Assembly (NCBI GenBank): GCA_016200595.1
Contig: JACQEL010000868.1
Coordinates: 1-6,417, forward strand
DNA: 6,417 nucleotides
Reading direction: 5' to 3'
DNA from: Deltaproteobacteria bacterium
GTDB lineage: Bacteria > Desulfobacterota > Binatia > Bin18
Under the pieces are notes generated by a model. That model was not told where the DNA came from. It made no database searches and saw nothing but the letters and a program-made list of their open reading frames with translations. Positions 1 to 5,451 of the stretch are shown here, piece by piece (within the stretch, counting starts at the first letter, position 1; every line of letters starts with the position of its first letter). A program made the translations under genes and the position numbers.

Positions 1-531
1 CTGCCCACCGGTTTTGATAGGAGGCTCATTCTCGGGATCGGTGACGAAGTTGAAAGGAGTTTCATAGCCTACCACGCCGGTGTGGAAGCAGTTGAGATTG
101 TACGCCTTGTAGTTTTTATAAGGACCGGTCTGCCCGAAGGGCGTGATCGAGGTCATGATGAGCCGCGGATAGCGGGCGTGTAAGCTGGTAAAGCCTAAGC
201 CTAAACTAGCGAGGAAATCAGGGGTTTGGGTTTCTACCAGAATGTCCGCATCTTTTACTAACTCGTGAAACAGTGTGGCTCCTGCGGGTTTGCCGAGGTC
301 AAGAGTCACGCCAAGTTTGTTAGTGTTGAGATACAGAAAGAGAGCACTACGGTCAGGATGCGGCTCATCGTCGGGGAAAGGGCCGCGACTGCGCGCGACA
401 TCACCAGTGCCAGGCTTTTCCAGCTTGATGACCGACGCACCGAGATCAGCCATGACTTTTGTACAGAACGGACCGGCCACGCGCTCGCTCAATTCCACAA
501 CTTTGAGACCAGACAAAGCGCCTTCAAGCAT
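1..531 (-). CDS. Family III (CaiB/BaiF) acyl-CoA transferase, N-terminal part
   Basis: This open frame runs from an ATG at 531 leftward to the window edge without a stop, giving 177 residues of a protein that is usually about 390-410 residues long. Family III enzymes move CoA from one acyl-CoA to another carboxylic acid in the cytoplasm, working as interlocked dimers through an aspartyl-CoA intermediate. Seen in the translation: KVVELSERVAGPF near residues 10-22, then ADLGASVIKLEKPGTGD at about 28-44, which is the signature N-terminal Rossmann part. LNTNKLGVTLDL follows near 68-79, and RLIMTSITPFGQTGPY near 123-138. The catalytic Asp normally follows the stretch reached at the edge (PPIKTGGQ), so it lies outside the window. 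The start is supported by GGAGG about seven bases upstream. It is divergent from the crotonase gene at 801. The family is certain; the substrate cannot be told from this part. Confidence 0.93.
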   Translation of the reverse strand, partial: MLEGALSGLKVVELSERVAGPFCTKVMADLGASVIKLEKPGTGDVARSRGPFPDDEPHPDRSALFLYLNTNKLGVTLDLGKPAGATLFHELVKDADILVETQTPDFLASLGLGFTSLHARYPRLIMTSITPFGQTGPYKNYKAYNLNCFHTGVVGYETPFNFVTDPENEPPIKTGGQ

Positions 532-673
532 AGGGTTCCCTCCTTTGGGATCGTATGAGCCTGCAGAGCAGGGGTCACTCTACTCCAAGTAGGACCCAAA
601 AGACAAGAAGAAATCGAAAGAGAAAGCGGGGAAGTTCCAGTACTCTGCTTCTATCTAAACTTGAGGTCTGTCT

Positions 674-722
674 CAGGCACAGGCTCCGCCTGGGTATGCC
701 GGGTGGTTGTGGCTCTGCCACA
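674..722. repeat. Two adjacent short hairpins in the divergent intergenic region
   Basis: Two perfect small inverted repeats, each with a 3-base loop, lie 15 bases apart. The first pairs CAGGC (680-684) with GCCTG (688-692); outer GGCA (676-679) can also pair with TGCC (697-700). The second pairs TGTGGC (708-713) with GCCACA (717-722). They lie between the divergent CoA-transferase and crotonase genes, where no convincing promoter was found. The 11-mer ACAGGCTCCGC at 679-689 recurs at 3222-3232 inside another repeat, which suggests a dispersed REP-like family. No T tract follows, so a terminator is unlikely. Confidence 0.5.
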
Positions 723-800
723 TCTGGGGGTTGCGTTCCTGCGCGTTAGGGAACAGATTCCTTTATCACCGGAAATCACGAACGAACAAAGGAGACAGCG

Positions 801-1565
801 ATGGCGGAAGAGATCCTCTACGAGAACCGCGGACGGGTGGCAGTCATCATGATTAACCGCCCTGCGGCACGCAATGCCATCAACCAGGGTGTCCGCGAAG
901 GGTTGGCAGAAGCGTGGGAGCGTTTCGCGAATGATAGAGAAGCGCGTGCAGCCATCCTCACCGGCGCTGGGGACCAGGCCTTTTGTGCGGGGGCGGACCT
1001 CAAAGAGATGGCGGTAAAGAAGCTGGGGAGCCTGCCCCGCAATTTCCTATCAACTCTCAACGTGAACACGCAAGTGACCAAGCCGGTGATTGCGGCGGTG
1101 AACGGGGTGGCCTACGCGGGCGGTTGGGCGCTGGTGCAGATGTGTGACCTTGTCGTCGCATCCCAGACCGCGCGCTTTGCTATCACTGAGGCGAAAGTCG
1201 GCCGGGGCATGCCGTGGGCTGTGCCGTTAACCAATATGATCCCGCAAAAGATACTGCTCGAGATTCTCCTGACGGGCAATCCGATTACCGCGCAGCGCGC
1301 GTATGAGATCGGCTTCGTCAACCATGTCGTTCCGGCGGATCAGGTCATGCCTAAGGCGCTGGAGATCGCCGAAACGATCGCGGAGAATGCGCCGTTGACG
1401 GTGGCGGCGGCCAAGGAAATGGTGTACCTGGCGACCGACATGGGCCGGGGGGCTGGGCTCGAGGCAGCACGGCATCTGTTTGATCATGTCTACCGCAGTG
1501 AAGATGCCCAGGAAGGGCCGCGGGCATTCGCGGAGAAGCGCAAGCCGCAGTGGAAGGGGCGCTGA
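801..1565 (+). CDS. Enoyl-CoA hydratase/isomerase family protein (crotonase fold)
   Basis: This is a complete 254-residue crotonase, the usual length for single-domain members, with AAAGGAG at 788-794 placing the ATG at 801. Crotonases are cytoplasmic trimers or hexamers that stabilise an acyl-CoA enolate in an oxyanion hole. Seen here: MINRPAARNAIN near residues 17-28, the first oxyanion segment AFCAGADLKEM at 60-70, and the second NGVAYAGGWALVQMCD at 101-116. Rat mitochondrial hydratase uses two glutamates, Glu144 and Glu164. By alignment the first is Ala110 here (GGWAL) and the second is kept as Glu130 (ITEAKVGRG). Losing the first Glu argues against a standard hydratase. It is compatible with an enoyl-CoA isomerase or another crotonase reaction. 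The serine hydrolase gene begins 53 bases downstream on the same strand, so co-transcription is likely. The fold is certain and the reaction open. Confidence 0.93.
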   Translation: MAEEILYENRGRVAVIMINRPAARNAINQGVREGLAEAWERFANDREARAAILTGAGDQAFCAGADLKEMAVKKLGSLPRNFLSTLNVNTQVTKPVIAAVNGVAYAGGWALVQMCDLVVASQTARFAITEAKVGRGMPWAVPLTNMIPQKILLEILLTGNPITAQRAYEIGFVNHVVPADQVMPKALEIAETIAENAPLTVAAAKEMVYLATDMGRGAGLEAARHLFDHVYRSEDAQEGPRAFAEKRKPQWKGR

Positions 1566-1606
1566 CGGCTGATTGCTAAGACCTCGAAAGTCACTTGGCA
1601 GGAAAA

Positions 1607-1611
1607 AGGAG
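1607..1611 (+). promoter_or_regulatory. Ribosome binding site deciding the serine hydrolase start
   Basis: AGGAG lies seven bases before the ATG at 1619. The frame is also open upstream to a TTG at 1595, but that codon has no Shine-Dalgarno sequence and would place this site inside the coding region. The ATG is therefore preferred. Confidence 0.75.
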
Positions 1612-1618
1612 AGAGAAA

Positions 1619-2812
1619 ATGAACATCCAGGGAGTGTGCGAGGCAAAATTTCACGCCGTACGGCAAGAGTTCGAGCGTAATTTCTCTCAACGTGGCGAGG
1701 TCGGTGCGTCGGTTTGTGTCACCATGCGTGGGCAGAGGGTGGTGGACCTGTGGGGAGGTACGGCACGTGTTGATACCGGTACACCATGGACAGAGGACAC
1801 GGTGGGTCTCGTGTTTTCGTGTACCAAAGGAGCAACCGCACTCTGCGCGCATATCCTGGCTTCGCGCGGTCTATTGGATCTCGACGCGCCGGTGGCAAAG
1901 TATTGGCCCACTTTCGCTCAGGCGGGCAAATCGCACATCACGGTCAAAATGCTCCTGAATCACCAGGCGGGCTTACCTGCGCTGCGCCAACCTCTGCCTG
2001 AGGGCGCCTTCTATAATTGGGAGATCGTAGTTGCTGCGCTTGGGCAAGAAGAGCCGTTTTGGCAGCCCGGCACCCGCAACGGTTATCACGGCCTCACGTT
2101 TGGCTGGCTGGTAGGAGAAGTTGTCCGGCGAGTAGCAGGGAAGTCACTGGGCACCTTCTTTCAGGACGAGGTGGCCAGACCGCTGGGACTCGATTTCTGG
2201 ATTGGACTGCCGGACCAGATGGACCCGCGGGTCGCGCCGATGATTCCCGGGGAACCGGATACCGAAAGCCCGTTTTTCGTAGCGATGGCAAACCCCTCCT
2301 CTCTTCAAGCGCTCCTGTTTCTCAACACCGGCGGCTACATGACGCGTCCAGATTATGACTCGCGGGCTGCTCATGCCGCTGAGATTGGCGGAGCAGGTGG
2401 TATCACCAACGCGCGTGGACTGGCCGGCATGTATGCCCCGTTGGCTTGCGGAGGGAAAAACGTGGTCAGCCGAGACATCCTTGCCCGGATGGCCGCAGTC
2501 TCCTCGGCAACTGGCCAGGACACTTCACTTCTCGTCCCCACTCGATTCTCGCTCGGGTTCATGAAGTCCATGGACAACCGCAGGCAGCCGCGCGGCCAAC
2601 AAGATAGTGTCATTCTCTCCGAAGACGCCTTCGGCCATGCCGGATTTGGCGGCTCTATTGGGTTTGCTGACCCCAGAGCCGAGATGTCTTTCGGGTACAC
2701 AATGAACAAGATGGGCGCTGGTGCCGGTCTTAACCCGCGTGGGCAGAGCTTGATTGACGCAGTCTACCGCTCGTTGGGGTATCAATCGCAGGCCTCAGGG
2801 GCATGGGCATAA
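1619..2812 (+). CDS. Serine hydrolase, beta-lactamase (class C / EstB-like) family
   Basis: This 397-residue protein has the beta-lactamase-related esterase fold (Pfam Beta-lactamase, PF00144 type). Members hydrolyse esters, amides or lactones through an acyl-serine. Seen: the SxxK nucleophile motif Ser67-Cys-Thr-Lys70, followed by the helix GATALCAHILASRGLLDLD. Next is LLNHQAGLP at 112-120, a version of the common LLTHTSGL segment. The second motif Tyr156-His-Gly stands where class C enzymes have YAN. Near the C-terminus, GHAGFGGSIGFADP at 339-352 gives the His340-Ala-Gly motif that replaces KTG in esterase-type members. No signal peptide is seen: the N-terminus is polar (MNIQGVCEAKFHAVRQ), so a cytoplasmic enzyme is likely, unlike exported penicillin-binding relatives. 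It probably shares a transcript with the crotonase 53 bases upstream, which suggests a substrate related to acyl or ester metabolism rather than antibiotic resistance. The substrate is unknown. Confidence 0.92.
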   Translation: MNIQGVCEAKFHAVRQEFERNFSQRGEVGASVCVTMRGQRVVDLWGGTARVDTGTPWTEDTVGLVFSCTKGATALCAHILASRGLLDLDAPVAKYWPTFAQAGKSHITVKMLLNHQAGLPALRQPLPEGAFYNWEIVVAALGQEEPFWQPGTRNGYHGLTFGWLVGEVVRRVAGKSLGTFFQDEVARPLGLDFWIGLPDQMDPRVAPMIPGEPDTESPFFVAMANPSSLQALLFLNTGGYMTRPDYDSRAAHAAEIGGAGGITNARGLAGMYAPLACGGKNVVSRDILARMAAVSSATGQDTSLLVPTRFSLGFMKSMDNRRQPRGQQDSVILSEDAFGHAGFGGSIGFADPRAEMSFGYTMNKMGAGAGLNPRGQSLIDAVYRSLGYQSQASGAWA

Positions 2813-2942
2813 TAATCTCCAACGGTTAGCAGCGGATGCCCAAAAGAAGCCCGGAGAAAGCCAATCCCTGGTCAGTCGAGATTTAGGGCGATTTGCACTC
2901 GCCGGTGTCCTCTATGATACTGAGCCGCACGCGTCAGCAAGC

Positions 2943-3107
2943 GGTCACCTGGCAAGCAATTCTCATTTTAACCTGTCGAGACCCCGGGTAGGCCGGAATA
3001 AGCGAAGCGTTTCCGGCTCTCTGAGCGCCGGGAACGGCCTGCGGCCTTATCCCGGCCTACTGCGCTGGCTCATTTCTATCCATAATGAGAACTGCTGCCA
3101 CCTGACC
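2943..3107. repeat. 165-bp imperfect palindrome, MITE- or REP-like element
   Basis: The outer arms are 2943-2967 and 3084-3107. The right arm reverse-complemented matches the left at 21 of 24 aligned positions with one single-base gap; both keep GGTCA, TGGCA, GCA and TTCTCATT. Nested inside is a second inverted pair, 2988-3017 against 3027-3060, which begins GTAGGCCGG and ends CCGGCCTAC. This pair includes GTTTCCGGC (3009-3017) facing GCCGGGAAC (3027-3035). The inner part closely resembles enterobacterial REP units, which also carry a CTTATCCGGCCTAC-type end. The whole could be a small non-autonomous mobile element or a REP pair. No clear target-site duplication flanks it. It may also act as a transcript-end barrier behind the serine hydrolase gene. 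Confidence 0.75.
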
Positions 3108-3191
3108 ACTCCCGCATGGTCGCGGCTCGGCTCGGGCCGCATTTCCACTTTCACTAATGTTGTTTCATCGCAATATAAGGTGAGAGGTGAG

Positions 3192-3242
3192 CCTGGATGA
3201 AGCCCTTCGACCTCGCTCAGGACAGGCTCCGCGGAATCCAGG
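3192..3242. repeat. Short dispersed repeat of the FDLAQDRLRG / CPERSRR type
   Basis: A short element bounded by a 7-base inverted pair, CCTGGAT (3192-3198) and ATCCAGG (3236-3242). Its middle reads CCCTTCGAC then GCTCAGGACAGGCTCCGC. Translated on the plus strand it gives PFDLAQDRLRG, and on the minus strand ACPERGRRAS. I recognise both peptide strings as recurrent false translations in many environmental bacterial genomes, which indicates a dispersed non-coding repeat. The open frames crossing it are therefore taken as spurious. It shares the 11-mer ACAGGCTCCGC with the hairpins near 680. Confidence 0.65.
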
Positions 3243-3301
3243 GCGCGTCGGCCAGGAATCCCGGGTTGTATTTGGAATGCCTTTTTCTAGCTGATTACAG
3301 C

Positions 3302-3330
3302 TTGACCGATTTGTATTTCCCCGGTATATT
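3302..3330 (+). promoter_or_regulatory. Sigma70-type promoter for the VOC gene
   Basis: TTGACC (3302-3307) and TATATT (3325-3330) are separated by exactly 17 bases, and each box differs from consensus at one position. Transcription would start near 3337 and leave a leader of roughly 55 bases before the ATG at 3393. The position also argues against translation beginning at the upstream in-frame codon at 3330. Confidence 0.65.
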
Positions 3331-3374
3331 TGTTTTCGCTTTTTCTTCTCCTTTTTCTGACGCCACAACACCGC

Positions 3375-3384
3375 AGGAAGGAAG
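3375..3384 (+). promoter_or_regulatory. Ribosome binding site deciding the VOC start
   Basis: AGGAAGGAAG ends eight bases before the ATG at 3393. The longer in-frame alternative starting at 3330 overlaps the predicted -10 box and would add a stretch (FSLFLLLFLTP) that looks like a signal peptide but comes from T-rich leader DNA. Confidence 0.7.
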
Positions 3385-3392
3385 ATCTTGGC

Positions 3393-3830
3393 ATGCAACA
3401 CCGCAGCCTGTTCCCGGTCATTATCACCTCGGCGCTGGTCGCCGCGCGAGACTTCTACGTGCAACACTTGGGATTCCACGTCGTCTTCGACGCGGACTGG
3501 TATGTGCAGCTGCATGCCCCGCGCGTCGATGGGGGAGCCCCCTTGGAAATCGTGTTTATGAGTCCCGATCTGACTTCTCAACCGTTTCCTCTGCGTTCTG
3601 CGTTTAATGGACAGGGCATGAGCATGACCATCGAGGTCAGCGACGTCGATACCCTCTATGAAAGATTACGGGAAGCGGGACAGGAAATGGTGCTCGAACT
3701 GCAAGATGAACCTTGGGGGCAACGTCATTTTCTCTTGCGCGACCCGAGTGGCACCTTGCTCGATGTGGTGAAGCAAATTCCTCCATCGTCCGAGTATGTG
3801 ATGGCTTACGCCGATCACATCAAAGAATGA
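3393..3830 (+). CDS. VOC-superfamily (glyoxalase/bleomycin-resistance-like) protein
   Basis: This complete 145-residue protein has the size of a single VOC unit made of two beta-alpha-beta-beta-beta modules. Seen: ARDFYVQHLGFHVVFD at 18-33 (module one, the usual FY..LGF), SMTIEVSDVDTLYERLREAG at 77-96 (start of module two), and PWGQRHFLLRDPSGTLLDVV at 107-126 (the classic DP.G ending). Metal-dependent VOC enzymes use His, His and Glu from these strands. By alignment the first His is Phe7, the second is Ser77 and the Glu is Asp124. A metal-dependent glyoxalase or dioxygenase is thus unlikely, and a ligand-binding or sequestering role, as in bleomycin-binding proteins, is possible. It has its own promoter, stands alone, and converges on the alpha/beta hydrolase with a 74-base gap. 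The ligand is unknown. Confidence 0.88.
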   Translation: MQHRSLFPVIITSALVAARDFYVQHLGFHVVFDADWYVQLHAPRVDGGAPLEIVFMSPDLTSQPFPLRSAFNGQGMSMTIEVSDVDTLYERLREAGQEMVLELQDEPWGQRHFLLRDPSGTLLDVVKQIPPSSEYVMAYADHIKE

Positions 3831-3904
3831 CGAGAGATAGAGCCAGTTGAGTTCTGGTATAGCGATCGACCGTCTTCCAGGTTATCGCCGATTTTCTCGG
3901 CTAC

Positions 3905-4783
3905 TTAGGCCTTAAGAAACTCTACAATTTTCGCGTTGACCTCCGTCGGTCTTTCCAAATGCAGGAAGTGGCCAGCGCCTGGGAGAATAATTTTTTCCAG
4001 TCCAGCAGCGAAGAACCGATCCATCTGCTCGAATGCCGCTAAACGGCCAGGTCGGTCTTTGGTGCCATGGAATGCCAGGACAGGAACCGGAGTAGGTGTA
4101 GCTGTCACCTTTTCTTGCAGCGCAGCCAGGGCTGGGTCGCGATTAGCTGGGTTCATTGTATGACGGTAATAATTAAGCGCGGCAGTGACTACGCCGGGCC
4201 GGCGAAAGGTCTCTTTGACACTTTCACTAATTTCTTGGGGCAGATCGTATTCTGGTGAAGCATCGCGCCACCAACGCTCGAGGAACTCGTAGTCATTGGC
4301 CGCCACTGCCTGTTCGGCAAAAGGCATCTGAAAAAAATACGCGTGCCAACCTCCTTTGATCATGTCATAGTTAGTGGCCAAGGCACCGAGCAGGGTCGCA
4401 GGATGGGCGGCTGCCAGAGTCACAATCTTTCGTACCCGCTCGGGTGCGAGTGCAGCAACACCATAAGTAGCCAGCGCTCCCCAATCGTGTCCGACCACGA
4501 ACGCGTGCTCCGCTCCTAGCGCTGAAATTAACGCTACTCCATCCTGGGCTAACAGGACCGACTGATACCGTTCGTCTGGCGGCCGACTGGTGGGCGCGTA
4601 CCCACGCATAAACGGGGCTACTGCGCGAAACCCAGCCCCGGCTAAGGCAGGCAGAAGATAACGATAAGTAAAGGCGTTATCGGGAAATCCATGTAAGCAC
4701 AGCACCAGCGGACCCGATCCCAATTCCACATAGTGAAAATCGATGCCATGCGCCTGTACATTGCCCGTAGAGAAATTCGCCAT
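3905..4783 (-). CDS. Alpha/beta hydrolase, epoxide-hydrolase-like
   Basis: This complete 292-residue alpha/beta-hydrolase matches the usual size of soluble epoxide hydrolases. Seen: the oxyanion motif HGFPD at residues 31-35, the nucleophile elbow GHDWGA with Asp100, the acid Asp243 in HGTKDRPG, and the base His272 in GAGHFLHLE. An aspartate rather than serine nucleophile, next to Trp, indicates an epoxide hydrolase or haloalkane dehalogenase, not an esterase. The cap shows HAYFFQMPF (Tyr149) and LNYYRHTM (Tyr205/206), at the places where epoxide hydrolases hold the two tyrosines that grip the epoxide oxygen. Epoxide hydrolase is therefore the better reading. No signal peptide is seen, so it is probably cytoplasmic. 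AGGAGGAG lies just upstream of the ATG (plus-strand 4788-4795). It stands alone, divergent from the 150-aa gene, with its own promoter at 4828-4857. Confidence 0.92.
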   Translation of the reverse strand: MANFSTGNVQAHGIDFHYVELGSGPLVLCLHGFPDNAFTYRYLLPALAGAGFRAVAPFMRGYAPTSRPPDERYQSVLLAQDGVALISALGAEHAFVVGHDWGALATYGVAALAPERVRKIVTLAAAHPATLLGALATNYDMIKGGWHAYFFQMPFAEQAVAANDYEFLERWWRDASPEYDLPQEISESVKETFRRPGVVTAALNYYRHTMNPANRDPALAALQEKVTATPTPVPVLAFHGTKDRPGRLAAFEQMDRFFAAGLEKIILPGAGHFLHLERPTEVNAKIVEFLKA

Positions 4784-4827
4784 AGTTCTCCTCCTGAACT
4801 CTTCGGTTGTAGATGAATGAAGGTCTT

Positions 4828-4857
4828 ATTATCTCGTCTAACTGACCAGAGTGTAAA
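4828..4857 (-). promoter_or_regulatory. Promoter for the alpha/beta hydrolase gene
   Basis: Read on the minus strand, TTTACA (4857-4852) and GATAAT (4833-4828) are 18 bases apart, each one mismatch from consensus. The start of transcription would fall near 4821, leaving a leader of about 35-40 bases that contains the strong ribosome binding site. Confidence 0.55.
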
Positions 4858-4858
4858 C

Positions 4859-4890
4859 TACGGACAGTCCGTTTTCGGATATGCTCCGTA
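4859..4890. promoter_or_regulatory. Nested CGGA/TCCG palindrome, candidate operator
   Basis: Outer arms TACGGA (4859-4864) and TCCGTA (4885-4890) enclose inner arms TCCG (4868-4871) and CGGA (4876-4879), with nearly the same centre. CGGAC (4861-4865) and GTCCG (4867-4871) form a further inverted pair. The cluster begins two bases upstream of the hydrolase -35 box and also lies upstream of the divergent 150-aa gene. It is thus placed to bind a regulator of one or both. No regulator gene is in the window. Confidence 0.4.
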
Positions 4891-4958
4891 AGATTTAGCA
4901 AGACTGCGAAACGGAACTTTTTTCGCTGTCGATTGTTTTAAGGGCAAGAGAGAATTCT

Positions 4959-5411
4959 ATGGCACCATCATTACGGACTATGCAGCGTAATAAATCGTGG
5001 CAACCCTCGGCTCGCCCCTTCCTCACGTCCGACCCAGGAGTAGCAAGCCAAATACTTTCGAGCAGTGTCATCCTGCCAGTACAATTCTATGGTTCCTCGG
5101 CAGGGCTCGACACCTCGCGTGGAGAAATCGCCTTGATGCGCGCGGTGCTCGAAGATGCGCTGGGGTGCTTTCAGAAACAAGCGGTTAGCAGCGGACGACG
5201 GGTCCAGCGCCTGGCCCGAGAGGCTGAGGCGTGGTTTTTCACTAATGACTATAACTGGCCGTTCTCTTTTGTGAACATCTGTGCAGTCCTCGGGCTGGAT
5301 CCAGAATATATTCGTATGGGACTTAAACGCTGGCGTCAGCAGCCGCCCGGGCCGCAGAAGAAGCGCCGGCGCGTCGGCGCCGCCCGCCCGCCGCTCAAAA
5401 TTGCCGCTTGA
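4959..5411 (+). CDS. Conserved protein of unknown function, basic tail
   Basis: This 150-residue protein has no function I can name. The central part looks like a real, conserved domain. SRGEIALMRAVLEDALGCFQ at 53-72 and RVQRLAREAEAWFF at 81-94 predict two helices. Next comes NWPFSFVNICAVLGLDPEYI at 99-118, followed by RMGLKRWR at 119-126, which reads like a helix-turn-helix with a basic recognition helix. I recall similar hypothetical proteins in deltaproteobacterial and related environmental genomes, without assigned function. The N-terminal 37 residues are low in motifs. The C-terminus is strongly basic (KKRRR at 134-138) and lies in locally GC-rich DNA, which suits nucleic acid binding. 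The start at 4959 has only a weak GAGAG (4948-4952), so it is less certain than the frame. A longer open frame on the opposite strand (4971-5474) shows no family features. A small membrane peptide gene begins 40 bases after the stop. Confidence 0.75.
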   Translation: MAPSLRTMQRNKSWQPSARPFLTSDPGVASQILSSSVILPVQFYGSSAGLDTSRGEIALMRAVLEDALGCFQKQAVSSGRRVQRLAREAEAWFFTNDYNWPFSFVNICAVLGLDPEYIRMGLKRWRQQPPGPQKKRRRVGAARPPLKIAA

Positions 5412-5414
5412 GAC

Positions 5415-5439
5415 GCTTACCACGTGATCAGTGGTAAGC
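5415..5439 (+). promoter_or_regulatory. Perfect 9-bp hairpin abutting a ribosome binding site
   Basis: GCTTACCAC (5415-5423) and GTGGTAAGC (5431-5439) are exact inverted copies around a 7-base loop. The structure starts three bases after the stop codon of the 150-aa gene and ends at the AAGGAGG of the next small gene. No T tract follows, so it is not a standard terminator. It could be an operator, an RNA processing site or a translational control element. Confidence 0.55.
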
Positions 5440-5451
5440 AAGGAGGAACCC

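Larger units (their letters stand above)
2813..3392. other. Long non-coding gap with repeats and a promoter
   Basis: No credible gene lies in these 580 bases; the open frames here have no recognisable protein features and no ribosome binding sites. Nothing is seen at 2813-2942. The stretch 2943-3107 is a nested palindromic element. At 3122-3140 there is a GC hairpin (GCGGCTC pairing with GGGCCGC, one G-U pair, 5-base loop) without a T tract. The stretch 3192-3242 is a second short repeat. The bases from about 3260 to 3360 turn T-rich and contain the VOC gene promoter. Confidence 0.7.

Noticed and set aside
560..572. CCTGC/GCAGG inverted repeat and a possible minus-strand promoter (TACGAT) near 550
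   Set aside because: The stem is only 5 bp, and a start from that -10 box would fall on the CoA-transferase ribosome binding site.
265..592. Plus-strand open frames of 97 and 105 codons
   Set aside because: They lie antisense to the CoA-transferase, whose motifs are unmistakable, and show no protein features of their own.
555..852. Plus-strand open frames of 64 and 63 codons before the crotonase
   Set aside because: They have no ribosome binding site, a low-complexity Arg/Ser-rich translation, and cross the hairpin repeat; one overlaps the crotonase start.
1227..1852. Minus-strand open frames of 139 and 120 codons
   Set aside because: They are shadows of the crotonase and serine hydrolase, with no recognisable motif.
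2754..3607. Open frames covering the 2813-3392 gap on both strands
   Set aside because: They run through the palindromic element and the FDLAQDRLRG repeat, overlap real genes at their ends and lack ribosome binding sites. The translations match known repeat artefacts.
3831..3904. Terminator between the converging VOC and hydrolase genes
   Set aside because: Only short stems are present, such as GCCGA/TCGGC at 3887-3901 and CCAG/CTGG near 3843-3857, with no T run after them on either strand.
2823..5195. Shared 14-mer CGGTTAGCAGCGGA near 2823 and near 5183
   Set aside because: The flanks do not match and one copy is inside a coding region. A single 14-base match is weak evidence in a window of this size.
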